Shown: positions 22,163 through 32,010 of the stretch, piece after piece
Position numbering within the stretch: position 1 is the first letter of the stretch
How the letters are laid out: each line of letters begins with the position of its first letter
Assembly (NCBI GenBank): GCA_023091665.1
Contig: JALJCQ010000008.1
Location: 434,001 to 498,000 of the forward strand
Length of the DNA: 64,000 nt
Direction of reading: 5' to 3'
Source of the DNA: Pythium myriotylum
Taxonomy: Eukaryota > Oomycota > Peronosporomycetes > Pythiales > Pythiaceae
The notes under the pieces: model-generated
The model's input: only the letters and a program-made list of their open reading frames with translations
Database searches by the model: none
What the model was told of the DNA's origin: nothing
Program-made: the position numbers and the translations under genes

Positions 22163-23212
22163 ATGTCCACCGACCGTCGCACCATCAAGGCTCTCGCTGC
22201 CTACGAGCCCGGTCTCGAAGTCAAGCCGTATGAGTACGTTTCGCGCGTGCTGGGCGCCGACGACGTCGAGATCGCCATCTCCCACTGCGGCATCTGCGGG
22301 TCGGACCTTCACACCATCTCGGGCGGCTGGGGAGGCGCGAACTGGCCTGTGGTTCCTGGTCACGAGATCATCGGCACCGTCACGGCGAAGGGCCAAGCCG
22401 TCAGCGATCTCAGCGTTGGCGACCGTGTGGGCGTTGGTGCCATGGTGCTGTCGTGCCAGGACAAAGCGACGTGCAAGGAGTGCGCCAATGACGACGACCC
22501 GCTCTGCACTAAGGCTGTCTTCACGTACGACGGCAAGTATGCTGACGGCGAGAAGTCGTACGGTGGCTACGCCGAGTACGTTCGCGTGAGCTCCAAGTAC
22601 GCGTTCAAGATCCCAGACGCGATTCCATCGGATGTGGCGGCACCGCTTCTCTGTGCCGGCGTGACAGTGTACACGCCGTTGAAGCTGTATGTCCAACCTG
22701 GTATGCGCGTGGGTGTCGTGGGTATTGGCGGTCTTGGCCACATTGCTCTTCAGTTCATCAAGGCTCTGGACGCGACGCCGGTGGCTTTCTCGCACTCGCC
22801 CCACAAGGAGCAGGAGGCTCGAGGTCTCGGCGCGGAAGGCTTCGTTGTGCTGAGTGATCCCGAGCAGGTGGCGAAGGCTGAACGATCAGTCGATGTCTTG
22901 TTGGTGACTGCGGACGCGAAGAACCAACCGTATGATCAGTACCTGACCTGCATCAAGAAGGGCGGCAAGCTGGTGATGGTGGGAGCTCCCGATGACAAGA
23001 TGCAGATCACGCCGTTCCAGCTGATTATCAGCAAGGTGTCGATCGTGGGCAGTGCAATTGGTGGCATCAAGGACACCAAGGACATGCTGGAGTTGGCCGC
23101 CAAGAGGAAAGTTTTCCCAGTGATCCAGAAGCTTCCGATGAGCGAGGCTAACAAGGGTATCGCGTTGGTGGACCAGGGCAAGGCTCGTTTCCGCGTCGTG
23201 CTAGAGAATTAG
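22163..23212 (+). CDS. Zinc alcohol dehydrogenase ADH2
   Basis: 349 residues, single exon. Catalytic zinc ligands (CGICGSDLH, VPGHE, LLCAG), GIGGLGH cofactor motif and the family's expanded structural-zinc loop (CQDKATCKECANDDDPLC) are all intact. Starts MSTDRRTIKALAAYEPGL and ends RFRVVLEN. Belongs with ADH3-5 in a closely related subgroup (VSRVLGADDVEI, ALDATPVAFSHSPHKEQEAR). Expected NADP-dependent aldehyde reductase or alcohol oxidase. Its leader carries the conserved start-site element, so it is probably expressed from its own promoter. Confidence 0.93.
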   Translation: MSTDRRTIKALAAYEPGLEVKPYEYVSRVLGADDVEIAISHCGICGSDLHTISGGWGGANWPVVPGHEIIGTVTAKGQAVSDLSVGDRVGVGAMVLSCQDKATCKECANDDDPLCTKAVFTYDGKYADGEKSYGGYAEYVRVSSKYAFKIPDAIPSDVAAPLLCAGVTVYTPLKLYVQPGMRVGVVGIGGLGHIALQFIKALDATPVAFSHSPHKEQEARGLGAEGFVVLSDPEQVAKAERSVDVLLVTADAKNQPYDQYLTCIKKGGKLVMVGAPDDKMQITPFQLIISKVSIVGSAIGGIKDTKDMLELAAKRKVFPVIQKLPMSEANKGIALVDQGKARFRVVLEN

Positions 23213-24265
23213 GAACGTTGTGGGCGATCGAGTGAGTCGCTGGCTGGAAGCAGGACCAACAACACATTCATAGGATCAATACACCGCACATGAGCAATTT
23301 CGAATGGGTCTGGATGGCTCCACCTTCAGGTACTGATATAGCGGTATGGTCCAACGCGGTTACGTTATGTCAGAGAGATCAAATAACACCCTATAGTACA
23401 GAACTACTCCTAAAACAGTAAATGATGGTCTGTGAAGCCTCATCAGCCACGCGCTGTGTTGCTTGGTATTTGCGCCACACACGTCGCTTCGCTAGTTCTT
23501 CCAGTACTTTAAGAAGTGGGCAAGGCGCGCACTCGATTCGAAAGGTCGTTCTCCTGAATGTTGGACTCCGATCAGCCCCGCCCGAACACAGCGGCCGTTG
23601 TACTGAATTAGAGTGAATATAATCCAATGTAAGTTGAGAACAGAACTGCGTACCCACGTAATTCACTGTCAGTTCGAATGCTGGTCCTCCAGCCTGCGCT
23701 CTCATCTGAAACTGCAGCAAAGGTCGGCCAGTGCATGTGAGGTGCATCCATTATGACATCGCATGTGCTCCAGCGAATTCCACTCGCCCTTGTCCGTAAC
23801 TCCGAGGGCGCGGCTCTCAGTAATCGGTCGGGAAGACACTGGTTTGTCTTTGATGATTCTAGGAAGGTGGATGCTGTGCAGTCAACGGTGTTCACAACAC
23901 AGTCCACGAATCTACTCGTAAACTTTAGCGACTATTGGTGAAATATTCGGCATATCTCACTCTCCCCAAGCACAACAATCACAGATTGCCGGACGAATCG
24001 GTTAGTCTTTCGAACGGACCCAAGTTGATTCGCCTGGAGTTCAACAGGGTCAACAAACACCGGACGTGATTCGCCTCTATATCAAGAGACCATCAGGCAG
24101 CGACTCGGTGCTCACTCAACAGCCTCGGAACCTTCGAGAACTTCAACGAACTATCTGCATGATAACGGTCGGCCAAGTGGTGAAACCAAACGCCTCCATG
24201 CATTCGCGTTGCCCAGCTATCCATTGCAACATTTGCACCGACCAAGCAACAACAACTCGAGCAAC
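23213..24265. other. Intergenic ADH2-ADH3
   Basis: No gene supported; a CTCCACCTTCA motif lies near 23319. Confidence 0.5.
24221..24236 (+). promoter_or_regulatory. Inr+FPR-like start site of ADH3
   Basis: CCATTGCAACATTTGC, 29 bases before the proposed ATG and aligned with the ADH2, ADH4 and ADH5 elements. Confidence 0.5.
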
Positions 24266-25315
24266 ATGTCCGCCGACCCTCGCACCATCAAGGCCCACGC
24301 TGCCTTCGAATCTGGACTTGAGCTCAAGCCGTTCGAGTACGTCTCGCGTGTCCTCGGCGACGACGACGTCGAGATCGCCATCTCGCACTGTGGTGTTTGC
24401 GGCTCGGATCTTCACACGATCAAAGGAGGGTGGGGAGGCGCGGACTGGCCCGTGGTCCCTGGCCACGAGATCGTCGGCTCGATCACGGCAGTTGGTCCGA
24501 GTGTGAAGGATCTTGCGATTGGCGACCGCGTGGGCGTTGGCGCCTTGGTGCTGTCGTGCCAGGACAAAGCGTCCTGCAAGGCTTGCGAGAGCGACAACGA
24601 TCCATTCTGCCCCAAAGCCGTATTCACATACAACGCGAAGTACGCAGATGGTGCGAAGTCGTACGGCGGATACGCCGACTACGTGCGTGTGAGCTCCAAG
24701 TACGCGTTCAAGATCCCAGAGTCGATCCCGTCGGACGTAGCGGCGCCGCTTCTGTGCGCGGGTGCAACGGTCTACACACCGTTGAAGCAGCATGTCAAGC
24801 CTGGCATGCGCGTAGGCGTTGTCGGCATCGGCGGTCTCGGTCACATCGCGCTGCAGTTCATTAAGGCTCTCGATGCCACGCCTGTGGCTTTCTCACACTC
24901 GCCTCACAAGGAGCAGGAGGCCCGTGACCTCGGCGCCGAGGATTTTGTTGTGCTCAGCGACCCGGAGAGCGCGGCAAAGGGTGCCCAGTCGGTCGATGTG
25001 CTTTTGGTTACGGCTGATGCGAAGAATCAGCCATACGACCAGTACCTGACATGCATCCGAGGCGGCGGTAAACTCGTCATGGTTGGCATTCCGGATGACA
25101 AGATCCAAGTTACACCGTTTATGTTGATCGGAACCAAGGTTTCGATCTTGGGCAGCACGATTGGTGGTATCAAGGACATGAAGGAAATGCTTGATCTGGC
25201 TGCAAAGAGGAAGGTGGCGGCCGTGGTCCAGAAGCTTCCGATGAGCGAGGTGAATAAGGGTATTGCGTTGGTGGACCAGGGCAAAGCTCGTTTCCGTGTC
25301 GTGCTGGAGAACTAG
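24266..25315 (+). CDS. Zinc alcohol dehydrogenase ADH3
   Basis: 349 residues from the ATG at 24266, chosen by alignment with paralogues (MSADPRTIKAHAAF); the frame is open upstream to 24209, but the candidate start-site element at 24221-24236 lies inside that extension, which argues against the longer form. Catalytic zinc residues (CGVCGSDLH, VPGHE, LLCAG), GIGGLGH and structural cysteines (CQDKASCKACESDNDPFC) are present. The substrate-side sequence departs in places from ADH2 (HTIKGGWGGADW, AAVVQKLPMSEVNKG). Likely cytosolic NADP-dependent alcohol/aldehyde dehydrogenase. Confidence 0.92.
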   Translation: MSADPRTIKAHAAFESGLELKPFEYVSRVLGDDDVEIAISHCGVCGSDLHTIKGGWGGADWPVVPGHEIVGSITAVGPSVKDLAIGDRVGVGALVLSCQDKASCKACESDNDPFCPKAVFTYNAKYADGAKSYGGYADYVRVSSKYAFKIPESIPSDVAAPLLCAGATVYTPLKQHVKPGMRVGVVGIGGLGHIALQFIKALDATPVAFSHSPHKEQEARDLGAEDFVVLSDPESAAKGAQSVDVLLVTADAKNQPYDQYLTCIRGGGKLVMVGIPDDKIQVTPFMLIGTKVSILGSTIGGIKDMKEMLDLAAKRKVAAVVQKLPMSEVNKGIALVDQGKARFRVVLEN

Positions 25316-26144
25316 GATCATTGTGGAACGTCGATTGAGTAGCGTGTTCACTGCAGGACACGTATCAATGCATCCATTTTATCAATTGCGGTTAGACTTT
25401 GTATTGTTGGAACATGCCACTGGCAAAAATTCCCGGATATCGAAACACGACCGAAGCTAACTGCTGGTCTTCACGCAAACGATTTGGGCGATCTTTTTGA
25501 TATCTGTAGCTCTCGTAAATATCTTTGAGCCAGGTGTTGTCGGTGAACAGTGAAAGGTCTATATCCTATACCAGCTTTTACACAACTCAGGTCGAGATCG
25601 AGCTATCGACGATGTGGAGAATGAACGGCTTTGGCGTAGAACTCGGGGTTGTTGATGCTACCATCTTTGCTGCTCCAGTATTGAAAGGCCACGGCAGCTC
25701 ATAACACGGCTTCTATAACACAATGCACATCAATTTCTTTCCGCTAACTCGTGCTGTACATTCAAGCCCCTCTCGCTTTCAGTGTACTTAGGATTTGCCA
25801 ATCAGCAGGCTGGTGCCGAATTACAGTAGAAGTATCTCAGGAGTTTGGGCATCGTTGTGTTGGTCAAGGTGAGGGGTTATGCAAGAGACTCTCGACGATT
25901 CGCTGACTGTCGGTAGGAATTGATGATGATGATGCAATAGAGTCTATTGAGTTCAACCATGGTGAATCCTAACAGTCGGTAGGAATTGCTTGAGTGTTCT
26001 CAATATCCGGACCAAATTCATGGCACGTCAGACAGTAAGCCGTCTATTGCCCCACACCTGTCTAGATTACGTCCCCAATAATCGAGTACTTCAAGCTGCA
26101 GTGTCAGGTGCTATTTGCAGTCAAGGGAGGAAAACCACCGAGAG
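25316..26144. other. Intergenic, 3' of ADH3
   Basis: No gene supported. A 14-base direct repeat GTCGGTAGGAATTG occurs near 25908 and 25975, with a GAT trinucleotide run between. Confidence 0.5.
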
Positions 26145-26154
26145 TTTGGTCTTC

Positions 26155-26157
<3 letters not shown>
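26145..26157. repeat. Target-site duplication, left copy (LINE B)
   Basis: TTTGGTCTTCAAC abutting the poly-T; matched at 27109-27121. Confidence 0.75.
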
Positions 26158-26194
<37 letters not shown>

Positions 26195-27108
26195 TATTAC
26201 GGGAGCTTACATCAAGTGTCCGCTATCCGGAGGTATGATCGTCTATCCTAGGCGTTTTCGATTGGTGGGAGGATGGATGCGACTAGTACTGCCATGGATG
26301 TGTGTACTGAGGTCGGAAAGGAGCTGAGGTGGACGTGAGGTGATATTTGGAGCGTGGGTGAGATCGTGTTGTACCAGTTCTTTGAGCTCTGAGTCCAAGT
26401 CGGTCCATCGATCTGTACTTCTGGAGGTGTAACCTCGGTTCATAGCTTCGTTAGCCAGCCGATCGGCTGTACGGTTACCTGCTCGCAGCGTGTGCTGGTA
26501 TGCAATGGTCCCCAGTTGGGCTAGTAGTTGTCTTGTGGCTGCGGCGTAGCTTGCGAGGGCTCTGGTCTCTGCTTTTGCGGTTCCTTGGATCTGGTTGAGT
26601 ACGAGCTCGCTGTCCCCAATAATGGTTAACTCCACATGGATCTCGTGATACCGCCGTACACATTCCCTGACGCCCCGTAGGAGTCCGAGGTGTTCAGCTT
26701 CGTTATTTGTGCTTCGATTCCCCATGTAGTGGGAGTCCCACCACACCATTTCTCCAGCTGTGTCACCGTAGCGTCCTTCGATGATGACGCTCCCACACCC
26801 GCTTATGCCCGGATTCCCCCGGGAACCGCCGTCAAAGTACAGTCGAACCCAAGTGGTCGGCGCAAGTACAGTGGTGCTGTCGGTGCGCAGGAATGGGAGG
26901 AGGGTCAGCAGGAGAAGTTGATCTCTTCGTCTGCTCGTCTTGTTGTTCCGAGCGGTTGCCAGGGCTTCCAGTTGGTCAAGTACACTGGACCACGCTCTCT
27001 CCGCGATGATGGCTGCGGGTACGGTGGTGTTGTTGAAGGCGGCATCGTTCCGCTGGAGCCAGAGTATTTGCGACGCCACAGTACATACAAGCGCCCACAC
27101 CCGGTCGC
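26158..27108 (-). mobile_element. 5'-truncated LINE copy B
   Basis: Minus-strand non-LTR retrotransposon insertion of about 950 bp bounded by a 13-15 base target-site duplication (TTTGGTCTTCAAC). It ends in a 36-base poly-T at 26158-26193 (poly-A on the element strand). Just inside, AGCTTACATCA and TGTCCGCT also occur in copy A, so both belong to one family with a conserved 3' UTR. Only the C-terminal part of ORF2 is kept, as usual for incomplete target-primed reverse transcription. Confidence 0.85.
26243..27100 (-). CDS. LINE ORF2 C-terminus with RNase H domain
   Basis: 285-codon open frame wholly inside LINE copy B. A hydrophobic stretch (VWALVCTVASQILWLQRND) of the kind found between RT and RNase H in plant and oomycete LINEs is followed by a complete RNase HI-type domain: YFDGGSRGNPG (first Asp), NNEAEHLGLL (Glu), GDSELVLNQ (Asp), AGNRTADRLAN (last Asp). 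All four acidic positions are intact although the reverse transcriptase is missing, so this is a recent truncated insertion. No autonomous function expected. Confidence 0.8.
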   Translation of the reverse strand: MWALVCTVASQILWLQRNDAAFNNTTVPAAIIAERAWSSVLDQLEALATARNNKTSRRRDQLLLLTLLPFLRTDSTTVLAPTTWVRLYFDGGSRGNPGISGCGSVIIEGRYGDTAGEMVWWDSHYMGNRSTNNEAEHLGLLRGVRECVRRYHEIHVELTIIGDSELVLNQIQGTAKAETRALASYAAATRQLLAQLGTIAYQHTLRAGNRTADRLANEAMNRGYTSRSTDRWTDLDSELKELVQHDLTHAPNITSRPPQLLSDLSTHIHGSTSRIHPPTNRKRLG

Positions 27109-27121
27109 TTTGGTCTTCAAC
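27109..27121. repeat. Target-site duplication, right copy (LINE B)
   Basis: TTTGGTCTTCAAC at the truncated 5' end of the element. Confidence 0.75.
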
Positions 27122-27399
27122 TTGTAGGCGGCTGCTCGATTGGCGTCATTATCAGCCTTGTGTTCTCTTGTTGCCTGCGACCTGGATTAGTGAGTTTGGT
27201 CTTGTCGCGTTGAAGTACCGCAGTGTCGAGGATTTCCATGTAGTGTGTACTTTGGTTGGTTGGTTGTTTGGTAACCTTAACGTAGATACACCGGTAACTC
27301 GGAATCCACGTCAGGGGGTGTCTAGGATCATGTTCCCGGCCAAGGACGTAGATCAAAATATGGAGGTATGTGTAGCAGTGTCGACGAGCCGGAGGCATA

Positions 27400-27438
27400 G
27401 TTTCCGTTTGTGGTTACGAATCCACCTTCATTCTTGCC
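27400..27438. repeat. Shared upstream block, copy 2
   Basis: Matches 21419-21457 with few differences, including TGGTTACGAATCCACCTTCA. Confidence 0.55.
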
Positions 27439-28066
27439 CTCACTCGCGTATGCATTTTCGCAGGTGTATACTGCAACACCGAATTTGAAGGAGCCAAGTA
27501 CACCGTGGTAAACAAGGGTAACTTGTTGCTTTCGTTGACCACGGCGAGGCTCGCTGAAGACGCCGGATACTGGAAAACTCAACGTTGGTCAGATCACACC
27601 AAAATCAAGCAATGCAGATCGAATGATTTGGTGCGTAGATCGACCCGTACTTGTCGGTTGTGCCAGTATGACTACACCAAGGTACGGTGAATGAGTATGG
27701 TGTTCGGGCTAAACTCAAACCATCTCTTGCTCCAGTGCAATTTATTGGACGAGAAAACGTCGATGGATTTCGATTGTAAGCAACTGCGACTACGCACGCA
27801 AAGCGGCTCTAGTTCTGATCAGGGCGTCATACAAGCTATCGTCTCGCCGCAGCCAACAAGCACTCCTCATCCTTATGATATATCGAAGGTAGTAGCTACT
27901 GGATAAACTATGGTGCTCGAGTCCTTCCTGACATGAACATGTCTTTTGAAAGGGTTGACGCACCTTCACTCTGGCCGTTGTGTGTATACATGCGACGTGA
28001 CAAGGCCCTCACTGTCTCCATGTCCCTAAACAACCACGAGATTGGAGATTCTCCCGTCCTCAATTG

Positions 28067-28083
28067 TCACTGCAGCATTTGCC
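28067..28083 (+). promoter_or_regulatory. Inr+FPR-like start site of ADH4
   Basis: TCACTGCAGCATTTGCC, about 50 bases before the ATG. Confidence 0.5.
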
Positions 28084-29180
28084 ACCAGCTCAACAAGCAA
28101 CCAAGCAACCAACAACAACAACTCAAGCATCATGTCCACCGACCGCCGCACCATCAAGGCCCTCGCCGCATTCGAGCCTGGACTTGAAGTCAAGCCGTTC
28201 GAGTACGTCTCGCGAGTACTTGGCGCGGATGAAGTCGAGATCTCCATCTCCCACTGCGGTATCTGCGGTTCGGATCTTCACACGATCACAGGCGGCTGGG
28301 GAGGCGCGAACTGGCCCGTGGTCCCTGGCCACGAGATCGTCGGCTCGATCACGGCTGTCGGCCCGAGCGTGAAGGATCTTGCGATCGGCGACCGTGTGGG
28401 TGTTGGTGCCATGGTGCTGTCGTGCCAAGATAAGAAGACCTGCGAACAGTGTGCCAACGACGATGACCCACTTTGTGCCAAGACTGTGTGGACCTACAAT
28501 GACAAGTATAGCGACGGTGAGGCTGCGTATGGCGGATACGCCGAATACGTGCGTGTGAGCTCCAAGTACGCGTTCAAGATTCCGGAGTCGATCCCGTCGG
28601 ACGTGGCGGCGCCGCTCCTCTGCGCCGGCGTCACCGTGTACAAGCCGCTGAAAGAGTCAGTGAAGCCTGGTATGCGCGTGGGCGTGGTCGGCATCGGTGG
28701 TCTTGGCCACATTGCACTGCAGTTCATCAAGGCGTTGGATGCTACTCCCGTTGCCTTCTCTCGCTCTCCCAACAAGGAGCAGGAGGCTCGCGATCTCGGC
28801 GCCGACGACTTTGTAGTGCTGAGCGACCCGGAGAGCGCTGCCAAGGCTGCTCGCTCGGTGGATGTTTTGTTGGTGACGGCGGATGCTAAGAACCAGCCGT
28901 ACGACCAGTACCTGAGCTGCATCAAGAAGGGTGGCAAGCTGGTGATGGTGGGTATTCCTGACGACAAGATCCAGATCACTCCGTTCCAGCTGATCTTGAG
29001 CAAGGTGTCGATCGTGGGTAGCTCGATCGGTGGCATCAAGGACACGAAGGACATGCTGGAGTTGGCCGCGAAGCGGAAGGTGGCTCCGGTGATCCAGAAG
29101 CTTCCGATGAGCGAGGCAAACAAGGGTATCGCGTTGGTGGACCAGGGCAAGGCTCGTTTCCGCGTTGTACTTGAGAACTA
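28067..29180 (+). repeat. Left arm of ADH4/ADH5 inverted repeat
   Basis: About 1.1 kb, near-identical to the reverse complement of 32012-33125. Similarity starts in the leader and stops at the stop codon (TAA here, TGA there). Confidence 0.85.
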
Positions 29181-29181
29181 A
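28132..29181 (+). CDS. Zinc alcohol dehydrogenase ADH4
   Basis: 349 residues (MSTDRRTIKALAAFEPGL to RFRVVLEN), identical in protein sequence to ADH5. Catalytic zinc ligands, GIGGLGH and the structural loop (CQDKKTCEQCANDDDPLC) are intact. The frame extends upstream to 28042, but the conserved start-site element lies inside that extension, so I keep the ATG at 28132. Differs from ADH2/3 at VWTYNDKYSDGEAAYGG and KPLKESVKPG. Convergent with MFS2, with about 200 bases between stop codons. Probable NADP-dependent cytosolic enzyme. Confidence 0.93.
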   Translation: MSTDRRTIKALAAFEPGLEVKPFEYVSRVLGADEVEISISHCGICGSDLHTITGGWGGANWPVVPGHEIVGSITAVGPSVKDLAIGDRVGVGAMVLSCQDKKTCEQCANDDDPLCAKTVWTYNDKYSDGEAAYGGYAEYVRVSSKYAFKIPESIPSDVAAPLLCAGVTVYKPLKESVKPGMRVGVVGIGGLGHIALQFIKALDATPVAFSRSPNKEQEARDLGADDFVVLSDPESAAKAARSVDVLLVTADAKNQPYDQYLSCIKKGGKLVMVGIPDDKIQITPFQLILSKVSIVGSSIGGIKDTKDMLELAAKRKVAPVIQKLPMSEANKGIALVDQGKARFRVVLEN

Positions 29182-29381
29182 GCTGGATGGTTACCGCGAG
29201 TCGAGCTCGAATCGGAAAATACCAACAAACCGGTCGATTTTTCTGTTGATTGATGATATGTAGTGGCGGAACCCATTACATTGGGAGTTATGGATGAAAC
29301 GAGCTCGGGCTAGGAAGAAATGCTTACAATACCACATTAGAAACCTTAACAAAAATGCTATCATACTACCTTTTCAAACGA

Positions 29382-30848
29382 TTAGCGTGGCGTGATTCCC
29401 ATGGGAATGAAGGATGGTCGGTTCGACTCGCTGCCACTCACAATTGCCGGGCTCTCGATATCGTCCAGCTTGTCGCCCTTGCGACGCAGCACAAACTTGG
29501 CACCCGACCAGAAAAGAAGACCCCAGATGAGCCAGAGCACCGAGAACAGCAGCACATTGCGAAGTCCAGTACGATCCAAGTGGCACAGTGGGTTGAGGTC
29601 TGACTTGCCGTTGATCTCTACTGTGCCACAGTGCGGAGCCCACGAGTCTTTTAGCCAGCCGATGACGGATGGAGCCGGCACATCGCCTCCGGCGAGCGCG
29701 ACGAACGTGTTCGCTGCGACAGCCATGGCCTGCCTGGACTCGGGGAAGAGCTCCATGACCGCGACCATTTGGATCGGGTTGAGCGCGGCCATGAAGAAGT
29801 AGGTGACAGCCAGCACAAGAATGTAGATGGTCTTGTTCTTGGTGAAGAACATCATGACAATGCCGAAGAAGAGCGTAATGGCCATTCCCTGGACCAGCAT
29901 GTCGACGGCGAGGCGGCTTCGCTTGGCCGGGGTGAACGAGACTGCAGCGGTACGGCGATCGAGAATCATGGCGCCGAGCACCGTGCCGACTGTGCCGCTG
30001 ACAACGACGACGGCACCAAACACGAGACTCACGTCATTTTCGGTCTCGAAAAAGCCCAGGCCGATGAGCAGCGTGGGGCTGAAGGTCGAAAAGGCACCGA
30101 GCGTGAACGTGTAGGCGGCGAAACCGAACGAGAGCATCGTGAAGGCGATGTTCGAGTACACTCGGAAGAGGTGGCGCACGAATGACTTGTCGGTCGACGA
30201 CTCGCCGTCCGTAAGAAGCCCGTTGTGTGTGTCAGCGGTCGGGATCACGTTGAGTCGCGGCGGCACAGCGAAGATGATGAGCACGATGGCTGGCACCATG
30301 AGCGCGGCCTCGACGAAGAATGCTGCGGCCCACGTTAGCGACGACTCGGCAAAGCCCGAGCCGTAGATGTACCCGCCGGCCGTGCCGCCCGTCATGGTGG
30401 CGACGAGGATGCCGAGCCAGAGCGTGCTGCTCTCCTGCGGGGCGTTGCGGTTGATGAACGGCATCGCATTGCACATAAACGAGGCCTCGCCAGCACCGCT
30501 GAGAACACGTCCGAGCATGAGCAGGTGGTAGCTCGTCGTGTAGTAGGCGACGGCCGAGACGATCGCCGCGCAGACCCAGAGCGTCATGCCGCCCGTGATG
30601 AGGTGGAAGGGTTTCTTGGAGAACGAGAGGTATCCGAAGACGAGCGAGAAGCACATGGTCGAGGCGACATAGATCGAGAGCAAGAGTCCAAGGTAAAAGT
30701 TCTGACGCTCGACCGAGACGCCAAGCGACTTGGTGATGAACGTCTGGAAGCTCTCGGGCGCGCCCGGGATCACGCCGCGGTTGATGTAGATGAGCAAGTT
30801 GATGTAGCAGAGCAGCAGGATCGTGCGCCGCTCGCCGAGCTCGACCAT
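29382..30848 (-). CDS. MFS transporter MFS2, spinster-like
   Basis: 488-residue paralogue of MFS1 and MFS3 on the minus strand. Same opening (GERRTILLLCYINLLIYINR), IPGAPESFQTF, and LSGAGEASFMCNAMPFINRN; about 12 hydrophobic segments with a short polar loop (about residues 205-225). The C-terminal tail is longer than in MFS1 and Ser-rich (SGSESNRPSF). Enclosed between ADH4 and ADH5, which form a 1.1-kb inverted repeat around it. Role inferred as lipid or organic acid transport across a plasma or organelle membrane; substrate unknown. Confidence 0.88.
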   Translation of the reverse strand: MVELGERRTILLLCYINLLIYINRGVIPGAPESFQTFITKSLGVSVERQNFYLGLLLSIYVASTMCFSLVFGYLSFSKKPFHLITGGMTLWVCAAIVSAVAYYTTSYHLLMLGRVLSGAGEASFMCNAMPFINRNAPQESSTLWLGILVATMTGGTAGGYIYGSGFAESSLTWAAAFFVEAALMVPAIVLIIFAVPPRLNVIPTADTHNGLLTDGESSTDKSFVRHLFRVYSNIAFTMLSFGFAAYTFTLGAFSTFSPTLLIGLGFFETENDVSLVFGAVVVVSGTVGTVLGAMILDRRTAAVSFTPAKRSRLAVDMLVQGMAITLFFGIVMMFFTKNKTIYILVLAVTYFFMAALNPIQMVAVMELFPESRQAMAVAANTFVALAGGDVPAPSVIGWLKDSWAPHCGTVEINGKSDLNPLCHLDRTGLRNVLLFSVLWLIWGLLFWSGAKFVLRRKGDKLDDIESPAIVSGSESNRPSFIPMGITPR

Positions 30849-32010
30849 GGTGTCAACGACGTCTTCTCACGGCGGAAGCGAGAGGAAGCGAGGCAATCGG
30901 CGAGTGAGAGCGGCGTTCGCGAGAGGAGAGACCGTCGGCCAAGAGGAGGAGGAGGGGCAATGGCGGAGGGGAAAGTGCAGCAGCTCTTTTTTGGAAGGCA
31001 AGTCGGTACAGTACACACACACACCAGTGAGAATGGACGCAGCAGGGACAGTGAGGTCACGGTAATGGAGTATACTAAAACGAATGGGGGTCAATTTCGA
31101 GGGATTGGGTATTTAGATAGGATGGTTTGGACGAGTCAGGTGCCGCGTCTATGTTCGCAACAGGGAAAGGGGTGAAATGCTGATGGGATGGGCATAGTAG
31201 TACTCGGACTATCATCAGTCACCGGCATGAGGTCATAGTTAATATACTTCAATATTGGATAATCTAAATATATGCTCTACTATTCTAGACAACTGTTTAA
31301 TTGAATACGTACGTAATAGTGAATAAGTGTACCTCCTCCACCAACGATTACAACGTCGAAAGTGAGAAGACTAATTGGATTTGGATATAACTGATATAAG
31401 ACATAACGCTCTAATTACTACTAAGTTAGGGAGTTTTGGTGAGAGGCATTGTCGACATTTCCAACAGATGTTGGAAGCAGAAGAGTGCTAAAGTAGTACT
31501 ATTACACTCACTACGCGGCTCGCGCTGCTGATCAGCTTGCCACTCCTCTTCCACGTTGGATTTCTTGGATGGGAGTCGATGTTGAAGAAGATCATCAGAC
31601 TAGGCCCGGCGGCTACCAGGTTTAGTATGACACTCTTTGGCTGTCACTCGGTGATTCACCTTGCAGCACCATCGCGTTTATCGGAGAAGTCAGCCGAGCG
31701 CATCGTACAGTACATCCCCAACGGTCTTCCGTGTTGCGTCTAGCTCTGATATCCGCGATGACTTCGGAATGTTCCATTCTGCTCTGGGTTTCCGTCCAGA
31801 CATCGAGAACATACACCTCACGTGCCAAACGAAAACACGGCAATGAGCAGTACCTACCGTACCGTTCTGTGCGCTAGACTGTTGAAGATATCAAGTCAAA
31901 TGTCACTTGGACACTCAGTGGGTCACGCAAGAACGACGTCACTGTGCAATGTCTGCAATTCCATGCAATGTATTTCAGTGCAATTACAGGCAAGATGTCA
32001 TCATATCAAC
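30849..32010. other. Intergenic: MFS2 promoter and ADH5 3' flank
   Basis: Leader of MFS2 up to about 31030 is purine-rich; 31190-31500 is AT-rich. No gene, tRNA or transposon recognised. Confidence 0.5.

Larger units (their letters stand above)
27124..28131. other. Intergenic, ADH4 5' flank
   Basis: No gene supported. Carries the second copy of the shared upstream block at 27400-27438. Confidence 0.5.

Noticed and set aside
28042..28131. Longer N-terminus of ADH4 (and similar for ADH3, ADH5)
   Set aside because: The putative transcription start element lies inside the extension and the residues are not those of a targeting peptide.
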